Shown here piece after piece: positions 36,194-43,637 of a stretch of 64,000 bases of DNA. The stretch covers positions 23,979-87,978 of the forward strand of contig JAHFCT010000003.1 in assembly GCA_023249375.1 (NCBI GenBank). Reading direction: 5' to 3'. A program made the position numbers and the translations under genes. Numbering within the stretch: position 1 is the first letter of the stretch; every line of letters starts with the position of its first letter. Source of the stretch: Gemmatimonadota bacterium. Its GTDB lineage: Bacteria; Gemmatimonadota; Gemmatimonadetes; Gemmatimonadales; Gemmatimonadaceae. The notes under the pieces were generated by a model that did no database searches, was not told where the DNA came from, and saw only the letters and a program-made list of their open reading frames with translations.

Positions 36194-37390
36194 TCAGGAG
36201 GTGAGGGGACGTGCCGCCACGGCCGGCCCGCCAAGGCGGCCGAGCGTGGCAGCGCACGAACGTTCATCGTCGTCGAAGACGTGGTCGTCGGACAACGCTA
36301 CAACCAAGACACCGGTAACGGCGCCATCCCTCGTCATCGGCACGCCGAGCACGGAGCCGCGTGCGTCGCAGGTGTCGAACGCCGCCAGCGTGCCCCACTG
36401 GCGTTCGCGTTCGGTGCGCGATTCGGCCACCGCCATCTCGCCGGAGCGGAGCGGTTGGGCGACGAAGCCGGCGAGTTCGGGCGCGATGTTGTTGAACGAG
36501 GGAACCGACGACGCGAGCACCGAGAACCCGCCGGCGCCGTTTGGAACGACCACGGCAGCAAGCGCCGCATTGAGCGTGGGCTGGGCGGCCGCAATCAGCG
36601 CGCGGGCCGCCGATCCGGCGTCACGAGACGCCGAGAGCGCCGCAATCAGCTGATGCAACGCGTTCAGCCGCAACGAAGCGCCGGCCGCCTGCGCCGATAC
36701 GGCCTCGCTGAACTCGGGGTCGTTCTCCACGTGGTGGCGGACGATTTGCGAAGTCAACCGGGTGGCGATGCCGGCGCGCATGGGCTGCAGCGCGACGCCG
36801 GCAAGCAGGAACGTGACCACCATGCCGAAGAGGATGATGCGTTGCGCGCTGGCACTGCGGACGCTCTGGAGGCGTGTCAACTCGGCAAGGACGCGCAGCT
36901 CTTCGTCGCGCATCTGGGTCACGATCTTCATCAGCGAATCGGTCGCGGTCGCCGAGAGATCGCCGTTGAGGAACTTGCGCGCCGAGTCGACGCCGACGTG
37001 CTCGCGAATGAGCAGAGTGGTGCGAAAGGCGTCGAAGCTAGCGGCGATGCGGCGCCCAAGTTCATCGAGGTTCTGCCGCTGCCGCGGATTGTCCTCGGTG
37101 CCGCGCGCCATGATGTCGAGCGCATCCTCCACACGAACTTGTGCGTCCTGCAATGCGTCCTTGGAGGTGCTGTCCTTCCGAATCACGTACGCTTTCGCGG
37201 CGCGCTCGGCGTCCTGACGGCTGACGACGACGCGAAAGGCGGCGGCCACGTTTGTGTTGGCGCGCTCGACGGCGCGGTCGGCGGCGACCAGCCGCGATGC
37301 ATAGTAGTACGACATGGCGCCGAACAGGCCGACAACCACGAGGGCGGCGCCGACGGTGATGGACAGTTTCTGCAGTGGTGTCAGCCGCAT
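36194..37390 (-). CDS. Membrane CHASE3-GAF sensor protein without output kinase
   Basis: A 398-residue protein: transmembrane helix (residues 10-30, SITVGAALVVVGLFGAMSYY), a periplasmic helical CHASE3-like domain (to about 185), a second helix (RIILFGMVVTFLLAGVAL), and a cytosolic GAF-like domain ending in GVLVVALSDDHVFDDDE. There is no histidine-kinase, cyclase or HTH output. It may sense the envelope and pass signals to a partner, or be a remnant of a longer sensor. The ATG at 37390 follows the PBP stop closely; a GTG at 37405 would touch it. Function is inferred from domain order only. Confidence 0.72.
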   Translation of the reverse strand: MRLTPLQKLSITVGAALVVVGLFGAMSYYYASRLVAADRAVERANTNVAAAFRVVVSRQDAERAAKAYVIRKDSTSKDALQDAQVRVEDALDIMARGTEDNPRQRQNLDELGRRIAASFDAFRTTLLIREHVGVDSARKFLNGDLSATATDSLMKIVTQMRDEELRVLAELTRLQSVRSASAQRIILFGMVVTFLLAGVALQPMRAGIATRLTSQIVRHHVENDPEFSEAVSAQAAGASLRLNALHQLIAALSASRDAGSAARALIAAAQPTLNAALAAVVVPNGAGGFSVLASSVPSFNNIAPELAGFVAQPLRSGEMAVAESRTERERQWGTLAAFDTCDARGSVLGVPMTRDGAVTGVLVVALSDDHVFDDDERSCAATLGRLGGPAVAARPLTS

Positions 37391-37405
37391 CTCCAGCTCC
37401 CGCAC

Positions 37406-39412
37406 TCAGGGAATCGGGCCCCAGCCGAACAGGCGGCGCGCATCCACGCGAAGCGCGCCCGGCTCGGTCCCGGGCAGAAAATACTCCAAGTAGCGCCGCT
37501 CTGTTGGCGTGGAGGACTCGGCGAGCTTGCCGGACGCCCGATCCAGCTCCGCCGTGACGAGACCTCCGGGCGGCGCCCAAGCCGCGCCGCGGCCGTACGC
37601 CGAGCGCGCCAGCATCTGGCCGAAGATCGGCGCGGCAAGCGTTCCGCCGGCGGCGCCCGCCATGATAGGGCGCGGCCGGTCGAAGCCGAGCCAGACGCCG
37701 GCCACGAGATCCGTGGTGGCACCGATGAACCAGACGTCGGTGTTGTCGTCGGTCGTGCCGGTCTTGCCTGCCACTGGCGTCGAATAGGGCACGTAACGGC
37801 GCACGGCGGTGGCAGTGCCGCGATCGACGACATCACGCATGAGGTCGCGCACGATGAACGCCACCTCGGGCGACATCGCGGGAGGCAGCACGCGCACGCC
37901 CTGGCTGAAGACCGCGCGACCTGACGAGTCATCGACGCGAATGACGAACCGCGGTTCGACGGCAGCGCCAAGATTCGGGAAGACCGTAAAGGCAGCGACG
38001 AGATCGAGCGGTTGGAGTGCCGAGGCCCCGATGGCACTCGAGGGCCATGGCGCGATGTAGGACCGAATGCCCATGCGGCGCGCGAGCGCGATGACGGAGT
38101 CGCCGGTCAGTCGCTGCCAGAGCTGCACCGCCACCGGGTTGCGTGACCGCGTGATGGCTTCGCGCAGCGTGATGTCGCCGAGGAATTCGCCGTCGGCGTT
38201 GCGCGGCCGGTAGAGCACGCCGCGGTCGACGGGGATTTCGAGCGACGTGTCGGGGACGATCGCGTTGGCGGGGATCGAATCCATGATCGCGCGCGCATAG
38301 ACGATCGGCTTGAACGACGAGCCCGGCTGGCGCACGCCGTTGACGGCGCGATTGAATGGGCCCTCGGCGTAGTTGCGGCCGCCGACGAGCGCGCGCACGT
38401 CGCCGGTGGCCGGATCGATGGCGACGACCATCCCCTGGAGGTAGTCCGTGCTCCCTTTGGGATGGTTGGCGTACGTCGGGTTGCGATAGCCCGGGCGCGC
38501 CTCGACGGCGGCGGTCCCTTCGATGAGCGCGACCATGGCGGCCTGCTGCAGCGCCGGGTCGAGCGAGGTCGTGATCTTGTAGCCGCCCTGCGACACGGGG
38601 ATGCCGGCGCGCTCGACTTGTGTGCGCACGACATCGACAAACCACGGTGCGCTGGAGGCGATGCCGCCATTGGACACCGTGGTGACGGGCTGCGCCTTGG
38701 CGGCGTCGGCCTGCGCGCGGCTGGCGAAGCCTTGCGTGACCATCAGGTCGAGAATGGCATCGCGCCGGTTGCGGTTGCGATCGGGGTACTTCGCCGGATC
38801 GTAGATGGCTGGTCCCTTCGGAATGGCCGCGAGCGATGCGGCTTCGGCCAGGGTGACGTGCTGCGCGCTCTTGCCGAAGTAATGGCGAGCCGCGGCTTCG
38901 ACGCCAAACCAGCCATGCCCGAAGGCGATGGCGTTGAGATACCCCTCGAGGATTTGTTCCTTGTTGTAATGCCGCTCCATTTCGCGGGCCGCCATCTGCT
39001 CGCGCAACTTCCGCATCGGCGACGGATCGGTGCGATCGATGAGATCCGGGTGCAGGTTGCCGACGAGCTGCTGCGTGATGGTCGATGCCCCGCGACGGCC
39101 GCCGAGCAGGTTGTCCTTGACCGCACCGGCGATGCCGACGAGATCGACGCCGTCGTGCTGGTAGAAGCGATGATCCTCGACCGCAATGAACGCCTGGGGG
39201 AGGTAGCGTGGCAGCGAGCGGACCGGCACCGAGGAGCGCCACTGTCGGCCGATCTCGCCGATGAGCGAGCCGTCGCGGGCGTAGACCAGCGATGACTGCG
39301 GCAGCGGAATGATCTGCCACACCTCACCGGTGGATGGCCTGGTCGCGGCGGGCTGCTGGGCCGCCACGAGACGGGCCGCGAGCAAGACGATGAAGGTGAG
39401 GCGCACAGGCAT
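37406..39412 (-). CDS. Class A penicillin-binding protein (transglycosylase/transpeptidase)
   Basis: A 668-residue peptidoglycan synthase. The glycosyltransferase domain shows VEDHRFYQHDGVD (catalytic Glu), RRGASTITQQLVGNLH and KEQILEGYLNAIAFG. The transpeptidase shows SSFK in RQPGSSFKPIVYA, SRN, and KTGTTDD. The N-terminus MPVRLTFIVLLAARLVAA is short and signal-like with little cytosolic sequence before it, unlike most PBP1A proteins, so it may serve as an uncleaved anchor or a cleavable signal. The CHASE3-GAF gene follows at once. The in-frame sequence upstream of the ATG is implausible as protein. Confidence 0.92.
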   Translation of the reverse strand: MPVRLTFIVLLAARLVAAQQPAATRPSTGEVWQIIPLPQSSLVYARDGSLIGEIGRQWRSSVPVRSLPRYLPQAFIAVEDHRFYQHDGVDLVGIAGAVKDNLLGGRRGASTITQQLVGNLHPDLIDRTDPSPMRKLREQMAAREMERHYNKEQILEGYLNAIAFGHGWFGVEAAARHYFGKSAQHVTLAEAASLAAIPKGPAIYDPAKYPDRNRNRRDAILDLMVTQGFASRAQADAAKAQPVTTVSNGGIASSAPWFVDVVRTQVERAGIPVSQGGYKITTSLDPALQQAAMVALIEGTAAVEARPGYRNPTYANHPKGSTDYLQGMVVAIDPATGDVRALVGGRNYAEGPFNRAVNGVRQPGSSFKPIVYARAIMDSIPANAIVPDTSLEIPVDRGVLYRPRNADGEFLGDITLREAITRSRNPVAVQLWQRLTGDSVIALARRMGIRSYIAPWPSSAIGASALQPLDLVAAFTVFPNLGAAVEPRFVIRVDDSSGRAVFSQGVRVLPPAMSPEVAFIVRDLMRDVVDRGTATAVRRYVPYSTPVAGKTGTTDDNTDVWFIGATTDLVAGVWLGFDRPRPIMAGAAGGTLAAPIFGQMLARSAYGRGAAWAPPGGLVTAELDRASGKLAESSTPTERRYLEYFLPGTEPGALRVDARRLFGWGPIP

Positions 39413-39536
39413 TTTGGTGTAATACCCCGGAATTGCCGCAAAGGGAACTGGGGGCGAGCGGTTCGGTGCCTCTTCCCCACCCTCGCGGTGCCCGGGTGTG
39501 TTGCCCCTCTCGGAGATGCGTGCGACCTTTCGGTTG

Positions 39537-41375
39537 ATGTCCATGCTTCGCCTTGCCATCGCGCAGTTCCGTCCCAAGAAGGGGGACGTCGCCGCCAATC
39601 TTGCCCGCGCGGGCGAGATCTTGGCGCAAGCCGCGGCCATGGAGCCGCACCCCGACGTCCTGCAGTTCCCCGAGACCATCCTGTCGGGGTACTTCGTCGA
39701 AGGCGGCATTCGCGAAAACGCGCTGACGCCCGAGGAGGTCGTGCGCGCGCTGGATGCGCACTGGCGAGCGGCGGCGCGTCCGGGGTCGACCATCGACGTG
39801 ATGGTGGGTTTCTACGAACGCCACGACGGCACGCTGTACAACAGCGCGCTGTACGCCCGGCTCGGCGGCGCCGATCCCGTGCTGCTGCACGTGCATCGCA
39901 AGAATTTTCTCCCCACGTATTCGCTGTTCGACGAAGAGCGCTTCATGGAGCGCGGCTATGACATCCGCGCGTTCGACACCGCGTGGGGGCGCGCGGCGAT
40001 GCTGGTGTGCGAAGACGCGTGGCATTCGCTGACGGGGACCATTGCCGCGCTCGACGGCGCGCAGGTGATCTTCGTGAGCGCGGCGGCGCCGTCTCGCGGC
40101 ACGCAGCCGCGCAACGACGGCGTGGAGGGCCCGGCGACGATCGTGCGCTGGGAGCGGCTGATTCGCGACATCGCCGAGGAGCAGGGCGTGTTCTGCACCC
40201 TTGCGAATTTGGTGGGGAGCGAGGGCGGAAAGATGTTCCAGGGCGGCTCACTCGTGGCCGGCCCGCGCGGCGACATCCGCGCGCGCGCGCCGGTGTGGGA
40301 CGAGGCGCTCCTCGTGACGACGCTCGACCTTGGCGATCTCGCGCGTAGCCGGGCCGACACGCCGCTGCTCAGCGACTTGAAGGTGGCAATTCCGTATCTC
40401 ACGGCCGAGATGAAGCGCGCGGTGTATGCACCGCGGCTCTCGCCGAAGCCGCGCATCGTGGCGCGCACCGCCCCGGATGCCAAGCCGCTCCCGCGCGGCG
40501 CGGCGTCGCCGACCGGGGGCACGCTGCCCCTCGTGGTGCCGGAAGATGACGGACGTGCCGCGCCTCCGACCCTGGTGATCGACGCGCCGCTCGTTGAACG
40601 CTGGCTCGTCCAGTTCCTGCGCGAGGAGATGGGGCGGCGCGGCTTTGCGAAGGCCATCGTTGGCGTGTCGGGTGGCGTGGATTCGGCGGTGACCGCGGCG
40701 CTCGCCGCGAAGGCACTGGGGCCGGAGAACGTCATCGGCGTGCGGCTGCCGTACACATCATCAAGCGTCGACTCGCTGTCGCATGCACAGATGGTGATTG
40801 ACCAGTTGGGGATTCAGAGCCGCACGCTCGATATTTCCGCGGCGGTCGATGGCTATCTGGCGCAGGAGCCCGACGCTGATGCGGCGCGGCGCGGCAATGT
40901 GATGGCGCGCACGCGCATGATCGCGCTCTTCGATCTCAGCGCGCGGCATCAGGCGCTGCCCCTGGGCACGGGCAACAAGAGCGAGCGGCTGCTGGGCTAC
41001 TTCACCTGGCACGCCGACGACTCTCCGCCGGTGAACCCGCTGGGCGATCTCTACAAGACACAGGTGTGGGCCCTCGCGCGACAGCTCTTCATTCCCGACG
41101 AGATCGTGGGCAAACCAGCGAGCGCCGATCTCATACAGGGACAGACGGACGAGGGCGACTTTGGCATCACGTACGCCAAGGCGGATGAGATCCTCAACTG
41201 GTTGCTGCACGGCTGGACGAGCGCCGAGGTGGTGGAGCGCGGTTTCAGCGCGGCTGAAGTGGAAACGGTGCGGCGCCGACTCGACGGCACGCATTGGAAG
41301 CGGCGTCTGCCGACAGTGGCGATGCTGGGCAGCGCGGCGATAGGCGAGAGTTATTTGCGGCCGGTGGATTACTGA
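39537..41375 (+). CDS. nadE: Glutamine-dependent NAD+ synthetase
   Basis: A 612-residue two-domain enzyme, the last step of NAD synthesis (deamido-NAD to NAD with ATP and glutamine). The N-terminal nitrilase-like glutaminase has Glu in QFPETILSGY, Lys in HRKNFLPTYSLFDE and Cys in LVCEDAWHSLT. The C-terminal synthetase has the PP-loop GVSGGVDSAVTAALAAKA and LPLGTGNKSERLLGYFTW. The ATG at 39537 is chosen; ATG 39543 is close behind and an upstream in-frame start at 39498 adds unlikely residues. It is divergent from the PBP gene and followed by a hairpin. Confidence 0.95.
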   Translation: MSMLRLAIAQFRPKKGDVAANLARAGEILAQAAAMEPHPDVLQFPETILSGYFVEGGIRENALTPEEVVRALDAHWRAAARPGSTIDVMVGFYERHDGTLYNSALYARLGGADPVLLHVHRKNFLPTYSLFDEERFMERGYDIRAFDTAWGRAAMLVCEDAWHSLTGTIAALDGAQVIFVSAAAPSRGTQPRNDGVEGPATIVRWERLIRDIAEEQGVFCTLANLVGSEGGKMFQGGSLVAGPRGDIRARAPVWDEALLVTTLDLGDLARSRADTPLLSDLKVAIPYLTAEMKRAVYAPRLSPKPRIVARTAPDAKPLPRGAASPTGGTLPLVVPEDDGRAAPPTLVIDAPLVERWLVQFLREEMGRRGFAKAIVGVSGGVDSAVTAALAAKALGPENVIGVRLPYTSSSVDSLSHAQMVIDQLGIQSRTLDISAAVDGYLAQEPDADAARRGNVMARTRMIALFDLSARHQALPLGTGNKSERLLGYFTWHADDSPPVNPLGDLYKTQVWALARQLFIPDEIVGKPASADLIQGQTDEGDFGITYAKADEILNWLLHGWTSAEVVERGFSAAEVETVRRRLDGTHWKRRLPTVAMLGSAAIGESYLRPVDY

Positions 41376-41392
41376 ACGCACCGCTGGACGCG

Positions 41393-41426
41393 AACAGGCC
41401 CCAGTGCTGTGGCACCGGGGCCTGTT
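41393..41426. terminator. Hairpin after nadE
   Basis: AACAGGCCCC and GGGGCCTGTT form a perfect 10-pair stem with a 14-base loop, 18 bases after the nadE stop. Convergent genes meet here, so it may work both ways. Confidence 0.6.
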
Positions 41427-41432
41427 GCGCGT

Positions 41433-41765
41433 TCAGGAGACGCGGCGACGCACCCACGCGAGCCCGAGGCCCGCGAGCACAAGGCACGTGCCGATGAGTG
41501 CGCTGCGGAGACGCTCGTCCGGTGCTGCGAGGTAGACGAGTTGCACGGCGATGCCAGTCATGAGCGATGGCAGCAGCCACCAGGTCTTGCGAGCCTGATC
41601 GCGATCGGCTGGTGTCTGGAAGGCGATGGCCAGTACGGACCCGAGCAAGATGGCGCCGACCGCAGCCCAGTCGAGCAGGGCCCATTCAGGCCGCCACAAG
41701 GCGCCCGCGATGCAGAGCAGCGTGATCAATGCCATCGAGTTTGCGGTTACCTGACTTCTCGTCAT
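41433..41765 (-). CDS. Small multi-helix membrane protein
   Basis: A 110-residue protein with four hydrophobic helices (about residues 10-24, 29-47, 62-80 and 87-105) separated by short charged loops such as TPADRDQARKTW. It ends in WVRRRVS, so the C-terminus is probably cytosolic. No family is recognised. It converges on nadE across a hairpin. The next gene upstream lies 82 bases away on the same strand, so they could share a promoter. Confidence 0.65.
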   Translation of the reverse strand: MTRSQVTANSMALITLLCIAGALWRPEWALLDWAAVGAILLGSVLAIAFQTPADRDQARKTWWLLPSLMTGIAVQLVYLAAPDERLRSALIGTCLVLAGLGLAWVRRRVS

Positions 41766-41847
41766 CGTGCCTCCGGTAAGGGCGCGTCCGGTAGGACGCG
41801 GCAGGGCGATTGTTGGCCTTGATCCTCAACGTGCTTCGTCGCCTGCA

Positions 41848-42672
41848 TCAATACGTCTCCACACTGGGCCTCTTGCCAGCAGACGCCACACAGTCGTCGA
41901 GCGTTGCCTCGGCTCGTGAGACGTCGCCGTACTTCTTGAGCTGGTAGGCGTACGCGGACCACGCGGCAAACGGGTTTGCCGTGGCCGTCGCGCCGGCGAC
42001 GGCGACGACGGAAAGCAGCCAGTCTTCGATGGCGGACTGTGCGGCGCGTGCCTGTGCGTCGCAAGGTCCGGCGCTCCTCGGAAGAGATTCCTCGAGCGAA
42101 CGCAGCGGGCCGGCGCGCCGAAAGTCCGGCACGGCGGCGGCGCTGCCCTCCGCGGGCAGCCGCGTCACCGTAATCGTTCCGTCAACGAGTGTCCGTACAC
42201 CACCACGCTGCTGCGTATCGAACGTCTCGGCGGCCTGCCCGCCAGAGAAGCGCACCAGTCGCTGACGCTCAAGCGTGAAGCCGGTGTAGCTGGTTGCCCA
42301 TTCATTGACGAACTGCGCAATCGGCTGGCCGTCGCGCGATACCTTCATTTCGCTGGGCAGGCCGTCGTTGTTCAGGCTGGATTCGATCACGTAGCGGTGC
42401 CCACGGCTGTCCACGAGGGTCTCGACGCGTCCGAGCGTGCCATCGGGCGCACGCGAAAGGCGCCGTTGCAAGCGCGCCCCCGAGGGCAGCATCGGCATAT
42501 TCGCATCGGTGAACGGCATGTCCGCCACGCGCGACGTGGGCTGAACAATGTCGGTGGGGATGGGGATGGCGCTGACGGGTGACGACGGCGCGTCTGAGCA
42601 GGCGCCGAGGAGCGTAAGCAGCGCGGTGCCGATGGCGGCGCGCGCCGATGCGAGCGTTCGATTGTGCGTCAT
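41848..42672 (-). CDS. Lipoprotein of unknown function
   Basis: A 274-residue lipoprotein with a signal ending in LLTLLGAC (lipobox LGAC). The mature part has strand-rich stretches (TLVDSRGHRYVIESSLN, GGVRTLVDGTITVTRL) resembling outer-membrane lipoprotein beta sheets, and a C-terminal helical, Ala-rich part with cysteines at PCDAQ and DDCVA that may pair. I do not recognise a family. The ATG at 42672 follows the upstream in-frame GTG by 11 codons; the signal peptide decides the start. Confidence 0.65.
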   Translation of the reverse strand: MTHNRTLASARAAIGTALLTLLGACSDAPSSPVSAIPIPTDIVQPTSRVADMPFTDANMPMLPSGARLQRRLSRAPDGTLGRVETLVDSRGHRYVIESSLNNDGLPSEMKVSRDGQPIAQFVNEWATSYTGFTLERQRLVRFSGGQAAETFDTQQRGGVRTLVDGTITVTRLPAEGSAAAVPDFRRAGPLRSLEESLPRSAGPCDAQARAAQSAIEDWLLSVVAVAGATATANPFAAWSAYAYQLKKYGDVSRAEATLDDCVASAGKRPSVETY

Positions 42673-42874
42673 GATCGCGTCTTCCTGTGTTCGTGGTTGG
42701 TTCACGAACCAGGCGATCGCGGGGCCAAGGATTGCGGCGCTATGACCCTGTCGCTTGGTTCACGCCGTCACGGTAGCAGGGAGCGCGGCGCGAATTGTCG
42801 CCGTTCTGTCGCAGGTGTGATCACTCCATCGCGGGACGGCAGACGACAGCCATTTGTCGTCTGCCGTCTTCCCC
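42673..42874. other. Intergenic region with no recognisable feature
   Basis: Two hundred bases between the lipoprotein start and the HNH endonuclease stop. It presumably holds the lipoprotein promoter on the minus strand. No clear box, repeat or RNA was seen. Confidence 0.3.
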
Positions 42875-43276
42875 TTACGCCGCCTGTGCGAACGCCAGGC
42901 TGACGGCCCGCCGAGCGCCGCGCTTCACGCTGCGGTGCGCGGCGCGTGCGTAGCGCATGAAGTTCTGCCCGGCCCATGGATACCGGGTGAAGAACTCCAC
43001 GGGGAGCATCGACCCTTTGAGTTGATTGCAGGCGATGCAGGCGGCGACCAGGTTGCCTGGTGCGTGATTGCCGCCGCGCGACAGCGGTATCACATGGTCG
43101 AGGGTGGCCGCTTCCAACCCCAGACGGGCCGCACAATAGACGCAGCGGCGGCCGCAGTCACGGAACGTGGCGCGCTTGACGTGGCGCTTCTGGTGGGGGA
43201 CGCCGTGATCGTGACGGCGGGCCAGACCGCGGGGCGAACGAGCGAGCGCGAACCGGTAGACGCTCCGATGAGACAT
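42875..43276 (-). CDS. HNH endonuclease domain protein
   Basis: A 133-residue protein with the HNH nuclease core: CVYCAARLGLEAATLDHVIP (His and the first CxxC), LSRGGNHAPGN and CIACNQLKGS (second CxxC), so a zinc-bound beta-beta-alpha-metal site. A basic, aromatic C-terminus follows. Stand-alone members are common; some act on invading DNA, some are cryptic. There is no methylase or intron nearby to suggest a restriction or homing role. The ATG at 43276 is chosen because the upstream frame is proline/arginine-rich. Confidence 0.82.
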   Translation of the reverse strand: MSHRSVYRFALARSPRGLARRHDHGVPHQKRHVKRATFRDCGRRCVYCAARLGLEAATLDHVIPLSRGGNHAPGNLVAACIACNQLKGSMLPVEFFTRYPWAGQNFMRYARAAHRSVKRGARRAVSLAFAQAA

Positions 43277-43297
43277 TGCACCTCGCCGGAAAAGACG

Positions 43298-43334
43298 ACG
43301 CCCCGCACCGGGACAATGATCCCGTGCGGGGCGT
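43298..43334. repeat. Inverted repeat upstream of the HNH gene
   Basis: ACGCCCCGCAC with GTGCGGGGCGT form an 11-pair stem, extended by GGG/CCC after a bulged C, around a short loop. It lies 22 bases before the HNH start on the minus strand. It could be a leader hairpin or a terminator for transcription from either side. Confidence 0.6.
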
Positions 43335-43444
43335 GGCGGATGGGGAGGAGGCTCCAGCGCGCGTCCTGGTCCGGTGGACGCTGCAGTCGTCGCTGGATTG
43401 GCTGTCCGTGCTGAACGGCCATCTGCCTCCTGGACGGGGGGGCT

Positions 43445-43516
43445 CCCCTGCGGGAACCGACATTCGTCTGATAGACGCCCCAATGAATTCAGCGTAACAC
43501 GAATTCCCGCAAGGGG
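43445..43516. other. Nested hairpin in the cheA upstream region
   Basis: CCCC-TGCGGGAA (43445-43456) pairs with TTCCCGCA-A-GGGG (43504-43516), a 12-pair stem with one bulged A. Inside, CGTCT-GAT-AGACG (43465-43477) forms a perfect small hairpin and two GAATTC copies (43485, 43501) allow an alternative pairing. It could fold as RNA from either strand. Confidence 0.45.
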
Positions 43517-43534
43517 CTGCGGCCCTCCCGGGAA

Positions 43535-43561
43535 TCAAGTCCGTGCCTGCGTGGCCGACAC
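43535..43561 (+). promoter_or_regulatory. Candidate sigma28-type promoter for the che operon
   Basis: TCAAGTCC, an 11-base spacer and GCCGACAC resemble the FliA consensus TAAAGTTT-N11-GCCGATAA (5 of 8 and 6 of 8 matches by eye). Transcription would begin about 70 bases before cheA. Confidence 0.3.
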
Positions 43562-43637
43562 TCCAATTGTGATCAGACTCAGGCGCGCGGCTTCCGCGGG
43601 CCTGTGGATTGTTCGCCTCCACCACCGGACTTGAACG

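Larger units (their letters stand above)
43277..43637. other. Structured region between the HNH gene and cheA
   Basis: About 360 bases without a convincing gene. It holds a 14-pair inverted repeat near the HNH start, a nested hairpin set at 43445-43516 and a sigma28-like box pair at 43535-43561 ahead of cheA. No tRNA, SRP RNA, RNase P or known riboswitch match was recognised. Confidence 0.4.

Noticed and set aside
35489..37924. Plus-strand reading frame of 811 codons opposite the M8 protease, sensor and PBP genes
   Set aside because: It runs across several real genes on the other strand and lacks any motif.
42875..43276. HNH protein as a homing endonuclease inside an intron
   Set aside because: No intron or split gene is visible, and the flanking genes are intact.
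43440..43560. Possible c-di-GMP riboswitch or SRP/6S-like RNA
   Set aside because: Key motifs of these RNAs (GEMM core, SRP Alu/S domain GGAAG, 6S open bubble) were not found, so only a generic structured element is reported.
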